Shown: positions 4,920-12,158 of the stretch, one piece after another | Position numbering within the stretch: position 1 is the stretch's first letter | Layout of the letters: each line of letters starts with the position of its first letter | Source: CANHVK01 sp046304235 | Lineage (GTDB): Bacteria > Bacteroidota > Bacteroidia > Flavobacteriales_D > Crocinitomicaceae | Length of the DNA stretch: 12,158 nt | Assembly: GCA_046304235.1 (NCBI GenBank) | Contig: JBKCEW010000060.1 | Location: forward strand, 1-12,158 | Direction: 5' to 3' | Notes under the pieces: model-generated | Told to the model about the DNA's origin: nothing | Seen by the model: only the letters and a program-made list of their open reading frames with translations | The model's database searches: none | Program-made: the position numbers and the translations under genes

Positions 4920-6731
4920 TTACTCTAAAACAATCTGTTTCGTTTCGATACTTACATTATTCGCATCCACAACGTGTAAGATATATACTCCTGCTTTACC
5001 AAAGGTTTTCATCGAAATCTCTGTTTTAGTATTCGTTACCAAAGCATTGTACACTTCTTTTCCTTGAACATCAAACAATTTATAACTATACCCATTCAAA
5101 GCAGCAACATCGCTTGCGTCAACAATAATTACATCCGATGTAGGATTTGGATATACATTCATCGTTGTGTATTGGTTAGCCTTGATGCCGGTTGTAAGTT
5201 TAAATTTCACTTTTAAAATACTTACTGTATCAGTAATTGTTTTTGTTACTTTAACAGTGTCGTAAATTGTTTGATTTACTTTAAGCGTATCATATACTGT
5301 TTTTGTCACTTTTACTGTATCGTATTTAGTGACATTACACACATTACCAATAGAATCCACGACAAACGTATTAATTGAAGAGGTACCACTACATCCTTGT
5401 GGTGAAGTATAATTATAGGTAATCGTTTTCTTTCCTAAAGAAACATTTGCAGGATTAAAAGTAGAACCTTGTACTCCATCACCACTGAAAGTTCCTCCTG
5501 TTGGATTTGCTACCAATTGAATAGGCGTAGCGTTTTTAAGTGTAAATTGATTTAACGCATTCAATGATATATTCGGTAAAGGATTTACTGTAACTTGTTG
5601 CGATGCTGTTGCTTGACAACCAAAAGAATTAAAGACATTTACCGTATACGTTCCTGATTGTGTTGCAGAAATACTTGCAGCCGATGAACCCGTGTTCCAT
5701 TGGAAACTCGTACCACCCGAAGCGACTAAATTCACAAAACCTCCTTGACAAAAAGAAGTATTTCCTTGTGGTGTTATTGTAGCAGTAGGGTTTGAATTTA
5801 CCGTAACTGTTGTAGCTGTTGAAGTTGCATTACAAGCACCATCAATAACTTTCACTGTATAATTTCCAGAAGAAGTTGCTTTGTAAACACTTGCAGTAGC
5901 TCCGTTGATTAATTGCCCATTATTATACCACTCATACGTATAATTAGATCCAATAGATGCATTCAAATTGACAAAACCTCCTTGACATAAAGTTGTATTT
6001 CCTTGGGGTGTGATGGTTGCGCTTGGGTTAGTACATGGTGGTGCACTTGTGTATAAATCACTTATTTCTTGTTGATTAAGAACTCGATTATAAATAGCAA
6101 TGTCATCAATTTTACCATTAAAAAATCTTGAATTTGAATTATAAGCACCAATACTTGATTTTAAATTAGGATTCCAAAAATTTAAATTTGGTGTAATTTT
6201 AGATTCATCAACTAAGATTGAATTTAAATATAATTTTACCGTTTTTCCTTTCTCAAAAACAGTGGTGAAATTCATCCAATCTCCTAATTTAATATCGATT
6301 CCTTTATTTGTAAAAAACCATGTGTCATTTTCAAATTTTAATCCCGAGCGAATTAAAAAATCTGGTGCAAAAAGTCCAAAATGAAATTCATTTACACCTT
6401 GATAAAATATTGCTTGTTCTTTTCTTTCGTTAACTAAAACCCAAATTGAAATTGAAAAATCATTTGGTAATTTAAAATCATTTAAATCTAAATAATCATC
6501 TTTCCCGTCAAATAAATAACAACTATTAGTTAAATTAAATCTATTTTGTGAAATTAAAACTCCATTTTTTGGTGTAAAATGATTCCCATTCCCACTTTCA
6601 TCATTCGCATTTCCATTAAAAGGCCACCAACCAACTAGACCATTTGTGGGGACATAATTTGGAACGTTTTGTGCCATGAGATTTGTTGCAAACACGATTG
6701 CTACAATTAATTTTAAATACTTTTTTACCAT
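4920..6731 (-). CDS. Secreted LamG / Ig-like protein with T9SS C-terminal sorting domain
   Basis: 603 residues, exported and probably surface-attached or released. Order: signal peptide 1-20 (cleavage after NLMA); LamG/concanavalin-like domain ~30-230 (starts LVGWWPFNGNANDESGNGNH, ends IDDIAIYNRVLNQQEISDLY), typical of glycan or protein binding; two near-identical Ig-like modules beginning ATITPQGNT and CQGGFVNL (~237-313, ~316-383), whose DNA is also repeated at an offset of ~237 bp; a third Ig-like module (~386-458); a linker of ten-residue repeats YDTVKVTKTV (470-509); and a T9SS type A sorting domain (~523-603) with YPNPTSD, YKLFDVQGKEV and GVYILHV. No catalytic domain is seen, so an adhesin or binding role is more likely than an enzyme. 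Start ATG 6731 fits the signal peptide. It has its own terminator (4873-4893) and no operon partner. A perfect -7 box (TATCTTTG, 6990-6983 on the minus strand) has no good -33 partner. Confidence 0.92.
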   Translation of the reverse strand: MVKKYLKLIVAIVFATNLMAQNVPNYVPTNGLVGWWPFNGNANDESGNGNHFTPKNGVLISQNRFNLTNSCYLFDGKDDYLDLNDFKLPNDFSISIWVLVNERKEQAIFYQGVNEFHFGLFAPDFLIRSGLKFENDTWFFTNKGIDIKLGDWMNFTTVFEKGKTVKLYLNSILVDESKITPNLNFWNPNLKSSIGAYNSNSRFFNGKIDDIAIYNRVLNQQEISDLYTSAPPCTNPSATITPQGNTTLCQGGFVNLNASIGSNYTYEWYNNGQLINGATASVYKATSSGNYTVKVIDGACNATSTATTVTVNSNPTATITPQGNTSFCQGGFVNLVASGGTSFQWNTGSSAASISATQSGTYTVNVFNSFGCQATASQQVTVNPLPNISLNALNQFTLKNATPIQLVANPTGGTFSGDGVQGSTFNPANVSLGKKTITYNYTSPQGCSGTSSINTFVVDSIGNVCNVTKYDTVKVTKTVYDTLKVNQTIYDTVKVTKTITDTVSILKVKFKLTTGIKANQYTTMNVYPNPTSDVIIVDASDVAALNGYSYKLFDVQGKEVYNALVTNTKTEISMKTFGKAGVYILHVVDANNVSIETKQIVLE

Positions 6732-6789
6732 AATTTATTCTATTATTCTTCTACCCGTCCCGCAGTAAAAAAGTAACTACAATAAAAAA

Positions 6790-6946
6790 GCGTGGGACAG
6801 TTGCTATGCTTGTAACTGAGGGGGTCGAATCCCTGTAAGACAAAGCAAAGCAACGCCCACGCCTGTGGCATTAGCGTTTCACTTTAACTTTCCTGTCTTA
6901 CAACTAAATTTTCGACCTTTCAGTTACAGGAACATTAGCAAACGCT
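6790..6946. repeat. Two inverted, related stem-loops (REPIN/MITE-like palindromic repeat)
   Basis: Unit 1 (6790-6862) is closed by GCGTGGG/CCCACGC (6790-6796, 6856-6862), then GTTGCT/AGCAAC (6800-6805, 6849-6854). Unit 2 (6873-6946) is closed by AGCGTTT/AAACGCT (6873-6879, 6940-6946). The inner parts are inverted copies of each other: TGTAACTGA (6811-6819) against 6920-6928, GGTCGA (6823-6828) against 6912-6917, and TGTAAGACA (6834-6842) against 6894-6902. The whole can fold either as two hairpins or as one long cruciform. No transposase is present, so it would be a non-autonomous repeat or a structured leader of the minus-strand gene. Confidence 0.7.
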
Positions 6947-7098
6947 ATTTTTTCAATAAGTCTCTCTCGTTTGAGATTAAAACAAAGATAAAGAATTCTG
7001 TTTATAAGTAATAAATCCCACTTTGATTTTTAATATTTATCGTTAACTTAGTATAGCATTGGGTTACAAAAAATCCAGTTAAATTATACTTTTTTTAC
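6947..7098. other. Intergenic region between divergent genes; possible minus-strand -7 box
   Basis: AT-rich spacer between the palindromic repeat and the helicase start. The minus strand holds TATCTTTG (6990-6983), an exact TAnnTTTG box that could start the mRNA of the LamG protein about 250 bases upstream of its ATG, with the palindromic repeat in the leader. The -33 box at the right distance is poor. I see no convincing promoter for the helicase. Confidence 0.3.
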
Positions 7099-9390
7099 AT
7101 GATGAATGAACAAACAGACGTAGCAAATCTTACCAAACGCTTTATAAATCAAACCAATCGCTCTATTTTTCTAACTGGAAAAGCAGGAACGGGTAAAACC
7201 ACCCTACTCAAAGAAATCATTCGTACTACACACAAAAAAGCAGTCATTGTAGCACCAACAGGCATCGCTGCGCTAAATGCTGGGGGGGTTACCATTCACT
7301 CTTTCTTTCAATTGCCTTTTTCAGGATTTATTCCGCAGTTTAATGTCCCGCCTACGACATCTGAACAACTCAAATTAGAAACTAAGGATACGCTAGTCAA
7401 ACATTTTAAATTCACAGGAAAACGAAAAGCGATTATACAATCTGTTGAATTACTGATAATTGACGAAGTAAGTATGTTGCGTGCCGATTTATTAGATGCC
7501 ATCGATTGGACGCTACGTACCGTGAGAAGGGAGAATTTGCCTTTTGGCGGTGTGCAAGTACTCTATATAGGCGATTTGTTGCAACTTCCACCCGTAATTC
7601 GGAACGAAGAATGGAATGTACTTCGCAACTATTACAATGGTATTTTCTTTTTTAATGCCAATGTCGTACAAGAAGATCCTCCTTTATACATCGAACTCAA
7701 AAAGGTACACAGACAATCCGATGCCGATTTTATTCAGATTCTGAATCACTTGCGAAATAACCTCATCACCAAGGAGGACATTCAAGTACTGAATCAATAC
7801 GTCAACCCAACATTTTCGAGCAAAGACAATCCGGGGTATGTTACATTGACCACCCACAATTCAAAAGCAGATACCATTAACCAACAAGCATTAGCAGAAT
7901 TAAAAGGAAAATCGTGGTACTACGAAGCAGATATCACCGGAGAATTTCCACCTCATATGCACCCCATTGATGAAAAAACGGAACTGAAAGTGGGGGCTCA
8001 AGTGATGTTTATCAAAAATGATTTGTCGTTCGATAAAAACTACTACAACGGAAAAACAGGAGTGATTCAAAGTCTTTCTACAGAAGAAATCTTTGTGCAC
8101 TTCCAAGATGAAAATAAAACCATCGAGGTAGAACGCTATGAATGGCAAAATATCCGTTACAGTTTGGATGATAAAACACAGGAAATCAAAGAAGAAGTAT
8201 TGGGAACCTTTGTGCATTATCCCATTAAATTGGCTTGGGCAATTACCGTTCATAAAAGTCAAGGGTTAACCTTCGATAAAGCCATTTTAGATGTTTCGCA
8301 AGTTTTTGCACCAGGACAAGCTTATGTAGCACTTTCTCGTTTACGTAGTTTAGATGGCTTAGTATTATTGAAACCCATTCAACTCAATGGGTTGGAAAAT
8401 GATAGGCAAGTTATGTCATACACTACTCAACAACCCGATGACAGCCAACTGGATAATTACCTTTCTGAAGATACTATTCATTACATATACAAACTCTTAA
8501 CCCAATCCTACGATTTCCGAGATATAGCAACCGCTTGGAGAATTCACGATGCAAGTTACGTTCCCCTCGGGTCGAAAAGTGAAAAAGGAAAACAACGTGC
8601 TTGGTCAAATCAACAATACGGGGTGATTCAACCCTTGGTGCAACCAGCAGAAAAATTTATTACACAATTACAAAAACTGTGCTCTCAACGACCGGTCAAT
8701 CTCCCTTTTTTATTAGAACGCATTGAAGCTGCTAACCACTATTTTATCAAACCATTGGAAAATTGCGCTTACAGTACCTTGAAGAAAATCGAAGAGATGA
8801 AACGGGTGCGTAAAATGAAAGCCTACATCGAAGAGTTGGAAGAATTAGATAATCTACATTTCACTTTATTAATGGGGTTAAAACGTTGCGCACTGGTTGT
8901 AAAAAGACTCATTAACAACGAAGAAATCACCAAAGAATCTACTTGGACACCCGAAATTTTAGGTTATAAAGAAGACATCCTCGAACGTATAAAATCTGCC
9001 CTTCGACAAACTCAGGGCGACTTATTAATTGAAGTAGAAGAAGTGGTACCACAACAAACAATAAAAAAGAAAGAAAAAGAAAAGGAAAAAACAAAAAAAT
9101 CAACCTACGAAATCACCTTGGAATTATTCAGAGAAGGAAAAAACATATCGTCCATCGCCTCAGAAAGAGTGATGTCGGAAGGTACAATTTATAGCCATTT
9201 CACGCGATTAATCCAAGCAGGAGAAATTGAAATCAATGATGTAATGGAGAAAGAAAAACTAAAAGCATTAGAAAATATATTCGAAGATTACCACGAACAA
9301 TCACTCACACCTTTGAAAGAACAAGTAGGCGATGCCTTCACTTGGGAAGAATTAAAATTATATCGTGCTAGTTTAAGTTCTAACGCGTAA
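7099..9390 (+). CDS. Pif1/RecD-like superfamily 1 DNA helicase with C-terminal helix-turn-helix
   Basis: Cytoplasmic ATP-driven 5'-3' DNA helicase by family, 763 residues. Motifs in order: I GKAGTGKT (27-34), Ia APTGIAALNAGGVTIHSFF (52-70), II IIDEVSM (120-126), III GDLLQLPPV (158-166), IV KKVHRQ (201-206), V ITVHKSQGLTF (382-392) and VI AYVALSRLR (408-416), all intact. A mainly helical region (~460-640) and a Lys/Glu-rich linker (KKKEKEKEKTKK) lead to a C-terminal HTH (~668-763) of the kind fused to RecQ and Pif1-like helicases (HTH_40 type), with the recognition-helix-like SEGTIYSHFTRLI. Two ATGs (7099, 7102) are equally possible. A run of seven G (7282-7288) is in frame and intact. A palindromic repeat is embedded at 8998-9018. 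Likely role: genome maintenance, possibly at G4 or R-loop structures (inferred). The TPR lipoprotein gene starts 29 bases after the stop on the same strand. Confidence 0.93.
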   Translation: MMNEQTDVANLTKRFINQTNRSIFLTGKAGTGKTTLLKEIIRTTHKKAVIVAPTGIAALNAGGVTIHSFFQLPFSGFIPQFNVPPTTSEQLKLETKDTLVKHFKFTGKRKAIIQSVELLIIDEVSMLRADLLDAIDWTLRTVRRENLPFGGVQVLYIGDLLQLPPVIRNEEWNVLRNYYNGIFFFNANVVQEDPPLYIELKKVHRQSDADFIQILNHLRNNLITKEDIQVLNQYVNPTFSSKDNPGYVTLTTHNSKADTINQQALAELKGKSWYYEADITGEFPPHMHPIDEKTELKVGAQVMFIKNDLSFDKNYYNGKTGVIQSLSTEEIFVHFQDENKTIEVERYEWQNIRYSLDDKTQEIKEEVLGTFVHYPIKLAWAITVHKSQGLTFDKAILDVSQVFAPGQAYVALSRLRSLDGLVLLKPIQLNGLENDRQVMSYTTQQPDDSQLDNYLSEDTIHYIYKLLTQSYDFRDIATAWRIHDASYVPLGSKSEKGKQRAWSNQQYGVIQPLVQPAEKFITQLQKLCSQRPVNLPFLLERIEAANHYFIKPLENCAYSTLKKIEEMKRVRKMKAYIEELEELDNLHFTLLMGLKRCALVVKRLINNEEITKESTWTPEILGYKEDILERIKSALRQTQGDLLIEVEEVVPQQTIKKKEKEKEKTKKSTYEITLELFREGKNISSIASERVMSEGTIYSHFTRLIQAGEIEINDVMEKEKLKALENIFEDYHEQSLTPLKEQVGDAFTWEELKLYRASLSSNA
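8998..9018. repeat. Short palindromic repeat embedded in the helicase gene
   Basis: Perfect 5-bp arms GCCCT (8998-9002) and AGGGC (9014-9018) surround TCGACAAACTC. The core closely resembles the motif TTCGACAAGCTCAGG, which I recall as a dispersed repeat in many bacterial genomes. In frame it encodes ALRQTQG (residues ~634-640), in the flexible linker before the HTH, so the coding frame is kept. Confidence 0.5.
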
Positions 9391-9419
9391 ATTTACAACC
9401 TCAATTTGAACGCTAACTA

Positions 9420-10415
9420 ATGAAATACATTTACCTTTTTCTAATTCTTGTTTTTGCAGCAGCTTGTGGTGAAAAACAAAATTCAAAAGCAATTCAAACC
9501 TTAACTAAAAAAAACCTTGATAGTTTAATCAAAGTATATCCAGACAGTGTTCCCCTTTTAGTAGCTCGAGGAAATAAATTGATTGATAAATATGACTTTT
9601 ACGGAGCATTGGCGGATGGCGCAAAAGCGTTTCATTTGGATAGCAATAATTGGGAAGCACGTTTTCTGTATGCAAATGCATTAAACAACCGTGCAAATCG
9701 TAGCATTGCAGATGTAGACCAAGCACAGCGACATTTTTTAACGCTAATAAAAAGTCATCCTGGGAATAAAAAGATGTATGTAGCCTTGGCTTCTACTTAT
9801 AGCCAACAACGCGATTTTGAAAAATCATTTCAATACATAAATACAGCCTTACGCATCGATGTAAAATACCGAGATGCTTACGTAATGAAAGGAACGAATT
9901 ACCTAGCATTAGGAAATCGAAAATTAGCAAAATCATCTTACGAAACTGCGGTGCAACAAGACCCAAAATTCTTCGAAGGATACCTTGCTTTGGGGTATTT
10001 GTATTCAGAAGATAATGAACCAATAGCTGTAGAATATTTTAGAACAGCCGCCGACCTTAAACCACAATCAACCGATGCATTGTATGGTGTTGCTTATAGT
10101 TTACAACAACAACGTAAATTTGAAGAATCTTTAGCAGCATACAGACATTTATTAGAAGTAAAACCTTCTTTTTATTTAGCATTATTCAATCAAGGATACA
10201 TCAAGCAATTTGAACAAAATCAGATTGATAGTGCAGTTCATTTTTATGATTTATCAATCCAATTGCAACCTAAATTTGTAAAAGGTTGGCATAATTTAGG
10301 CTTGTGTTATGCGGCTCAAAATCGTAAAGCAGATGCTATGCGTGCTTTTAGTACAGCCTTGAAATACAATCCGAATTTTGAGATATCACGTATCGAAGCA
10401 AACCGAATCCGATGA
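9420..10415 (+). CDS. TPR-repeat lipoprotein
   Basis: 331 residues. Lipoprotein signal peptide with lipobox FAAAC, lipidated Cys16 (M1-C16: short basic start, hydrophobic core YLFLILVFAAA). The rest is a row of about eight tetratricopeptide repeats (~43-76, 77-114, 117-150, 151-184, 185-217, 218-251, 252-285, 286-319). The canonical W/L-G-Y-A-F-A-P pattern is visible, for example GWHNLGLCYAAQNRKADAMRAFSTALKYNP (split here: GWHNLGLCYAAQ, then AFSTALKYNP at 289-318). No catalytic domain is present: it should act as a scaffold for protein-protein contacts at the inner or outer membrane on the periplasmic face. No strong surface-export signal (Lys-Asp/Glu rich) follows the Cys. It follows the helicase by 29 bases and overlaps the next gene by ATGA, so the TPR and membrane proteins are likely translated together and may interact. 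Confidence 0.9.
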   Translation: MKYIYLFLILVFAAACGEKQNSKAIQTLTKKNLDSLIKVYPDSVPLLVARGNKLIDKYDFYGALADGAKAFHLDSNNWEARFLYANALNNRANRSIADVDQAQRHFLTLIKSHPGNKKMYVALASTYSQQRDFEKSFQYINTALRIDVKYRDAYVMKGTNYLALGNRKLAKSSYETAVQQDPKFFEGYLALGYLYSEDNEPIAVEYFRTAADLKPQSTDALYGVAYSLQQQRKFEESLAAYRHLLEVKPSFYLALFNQGYIKQFEQNQIDSAVHFYDLSIQLQPKFVKGWHNLGLCYAAQNRKADAMRAFSTALKYNPNFEISRIEANRIR

Positions 10416-10999
10416 ATCAACAAAGTAAAATCATACAACTCATTGGAGACCTATCTATTCCCATTCTAGGTTACTACTTTTGGGATTGGAATATTTATTT
10501 TATTTTGTTCTTCTACATTCTTGATGTATTGATTTCAACAGTTTTTACATTTATCAAAACACACAAAATCAATCAACACCAACAAACAAAACAATGGCCT
10601 TGGGCGCATATCGGTCTCATTTTATTAGGATATGCCATTACCTTCTATTTGTTGTACTTTTTGATCTATCAAATTTATCCAAAAACAGATTTAACACACC
10701 AGTTAAAAGAATTCCTGATGCATAAAGACATGGGTTTACCACAATGGATTTTATTATTTCCGCTTCTGATTTTAGGAGGTTATTCACTATACCGCATGAC
10801 CTTTTTAATGCCTAAAGCTTACGAAACAACGCAAATTCAATCATTGTGGCACGAACATATTAAGGTTTTTCTATTAATAATCGCTGCTATCGGTTTATTA
10901 TTAGGAATTTCTACCTGGATTGTATTTGCCGATTGGGTTTACGTTTGGGGAGTAATTCTCGGCAGTAGTTTATACCGAAATTTAGTATCAAGAGCTTAA
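10412..10999 (+). CDS. Integral membrane protein of unknown function
   Basis: 195 residues with five to six hydrophobic segments (~9-23, 27-48, 65-88, 110-130, 150-172, perhaps 174-188) separated by short polar loops. The loop with KTHKINQHQQTKQW (49-62) is positively charged and probably cytoplasmic. No enzymatic motif is seen. The pattern FWDWNIYFILFFYILDVL near the start recalls poorly characterised bacterial membrane families (DUF6498-like), a weak impression only. Its ATG overlaps the TGA of the TPR lipoprotein (ATGA, 10412-10415), a sign of translational coupling. Its stop overlaps the stop of the convergent gene by four bases (10996-10999). Confidence 0.85.
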   Translation: MNQQSKIIQLIGDLSIPILGYYFWDWNIYFILFFYILDVLISTVFTFIKTHKINQHQQTKQWPWAHIGLILLGYAITFYLLYFLIYQIYPKTDLTHQLKEFLMHKDMGLPQWILLFPLLILGGYSLYRMTFLMPKAYETTQIQSLWHEHIKVFLLIIAAIGLLLGISTWIVFADWVYVWGVILGSSLYRNLVSRA

Positions 11000-12048
11000 T
11001 TAGGTAATACTCTTCGGTAACCTAAGATCTGAGTTTTTGAAAACGGTTTCAAACATACTGCACCACCTTGATTTCCGCCATATACATAGATCAATCCTTT
11101 TTCTTTATCTTCTTTGATAAAAAACCCGACGTGTCCTTGCCATCCTCTTTGTTTTACTCTCCAAAAAACAACTAAATCTCCCGGTTTTGGTTCATCAACA
11201 TGCTGTCCCATTTTCAACCAAGACCTTGCTAACAGTGAATTTGGGTGAGAATAACCCTCTTGTGCCATACAAAAATTTACAAATGCAGCGCACCAGTTTA
11301 CCTCATCATTGGCTATTGAAGGAAAACCACTTTTGTGAAAAAACTGCATAACTTCTGGATTCGTTCCTTTAGCACAAGCGGAAACATGATCAAAAGAAAA
11401 AGCAGTACGTAGTATTTTACGTTGTTTATCAGTTAAATTAACACCACAAAATCTATCAATAGTATCTAATAATTCGGAAGTTGTTTTTTTCTCGACTGTA
11501 TAAACCATAGTGGATTGATTTTTAATTACTTCTTCATGCTTTTTAGGAGCAACAGCAGCAACAATCATTTTTTTTGTAACCTTCTCTTTTTCAATTTCAA
11601 ACACACGAAATATTTCAGCTGAATCTCCATAAATAGCAACAATGGTTTGAACTCGAGTTAAACTTTTAGTTGGATATTTAGCAAATTCACTTAACGTTAT
11701 TTTTATTGCTTTTTCCTTAATTTCTCTTAAAACTGTGGTATCCGATTTTACAAATCCTACCTTTTCTTTTGTTGTATCCAAGCCAAGTTTTAAATGTCTT
11801 AAGACTTGATCAACCAAAACTCCTTTCCAGCGTATTTTATTCACTTGAAATAAACTAACAGCATAACAATAATTTACTAATGGTTTTTTAGGTTGAGATT
11901 TTAAAATTTTCTTTCCAATTTTAACCACTCTATCATAATGGTTATGCGTATAATTCCATCGTAATCGATAATTTTTAAAGTAGTCGACTTCAGAAAAAGT
12001 GGTAACATATATACAACACATTACGCAAACTAAAACAAATGATTTCAT
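10996..12048 (-). CDS. Secreted CHAP/NlpC-P60-like cysteine peptidase or amidase (TIGR02594-like)
   Basis: 350 residues. Likely cell-wall hydrolase acting on peptidoglycan peptides in the periplasm. Signal peptide ~1-19 (MKSFVLVCVMCCIYVTTFS). The C-terminal domain (~200-350) has the papain-like set: catalytic Cys253 in NWCAAFVNFC, His306 in GHVGFF and a polar third residue near GGNQ (N326), with KPGDLVVFWR (288-297) between. These are the landmarks of the TIGR02594/CHAP group. The N-terminal half (20-190) is Lys-rich and has no family I recognise; an unconserved helical binding region is likely. Two Cys in the signal peptide do not form a good lipobox, so free periplasmic or secreted export is more likely than lipidation. 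It converges with the membrane protein gene and has its own upstream region (12049-12158), where I find no clear promoter. Phage-derived origin is possible but unsupported by neighbours. Confidence 0.85.
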   Translation of the reverse strand: MKSFVLVCVMCCIYVTTFSEVDYFKNYRLRWNYTHNHYDRVVKIGKKILKSQPKKPLVNYCYAVSLFQVNKIRWKGVLVDQVLRHLKLGLDTTKEKVGFVKSDTTVLREIKEKAIKITLSEFAKYPTKSLTRVQTIVAIYGDSAEIFRVFEIEKEKVTKKMIVAAVAPKKHEEVIKNQSTMVYTVEKKTTSELLDTIDRFCGVNLTDKQRKILRTAFSFDHVSACAKGTNPEVMQFFHKSGFPSIANDEVNWCAAFVNFCMAQEGYSHPNSLLARSWLKMGQHVDEPKPGDLVVFWRVKQRGWQGHVGFFIKEDKEKGLIYVYGGNQGGAVCLKPFSKTQILGYRRVLPN

Positions 12049-12158
12049 ACCGCCAATGTTATGTGAATAAATAAGGAATTAATTATTTAACGTCAAAAGT
12101 TTAACTATTCGTATACTGAGGAATAAAAAAATATACTAAAACAATATGTATCTCGTTT

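Noticed and set aside
6808..6846. A tRNA-like T-arm (GGGGGTCGAATCCC) suggesting a second tRNA fragment
   Set aside because: The loop lacks the TTC of a T-loop, no anticodon arm fits, and the bases are explained by the palindromic repeat unit.
7282..7288. Run of seven G in the helicase as a phase-variation tract
   Set aside because: The reading frame is intact and the Gly-Gly it encodes belongs to conserved motif Ia. The tract is short for slippage-based switching.

Overview
The window looks like a piece of a Bacteroidota chromosome, most likely from a flavobacterium. The DNA is AT-rich. One protein carries a type IX secretion (T9SS) C-terminal sorting domain. The one clear promoter has the Bacteroidota form (TTTG, 20 bases, TAnnTTTG), and genes generally lack strong Shine-Dalgarno sites. 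The integrase belongs to the Bacteroidota type that lacks the usual first catalytic arginine.

Left part (1-2100): the right-hand end of an integrative element that runs off the window. It holds a partial gene of unknown function, a tyrosine recombinase read leftward with its promoter, and at 2056-2100 the 3' half of a tRNA-Asn(GTT) gene without its 5' half. This is the scar left when an element inserts into a tRNA gene. A strong terminator follows at once.

Junk zone (2100-2990): only the first ~20 codons of a second integrase survive, reading rightward. They are fused tail to tail to a T4 Rnl2-type RNA ligase gene that has lost its 3' half. An older element seems to have used the same tRNA and then decayed by deletion.

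Repeat-bounded ATPase (2999-4541): one gene for a P-loop ATPase with a DUF234/PD-(D/E)XK-like tail fits almost exactly between two copies of a ~53 bp repeat. Each copy has two well conserved arms, partly inverted, around a variable 15 bp centre. This is the best candidate in the window for an undescribed mobile unit.

Right part (4542-12158): mostly ordinary chromosome. It has a gene-free stretch with CTTTGTG-type short repeats and a UUCG terminator; a secreted LamG/Ig-like T9SS substrate (minus strand); a two-part inverted palindromic repeat (REPIN-like); and a rightward row of a Pif1/RecD-like helicase with a C-terminal HTH, a TPR lipoprotein and a small membrane protein. The last two overlap by ATGA. 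A secreted CHAP/NlpC-type cell-wall hydrolase converges on the row with overlapping stop codons. A short palindrome resembling a widespread bacterial repeat is embedded in the helicase reading frame. The last 110 bases (12049-12158) lie upstream of the hydrolase gene and hold no gene or clear promoter that I can see.
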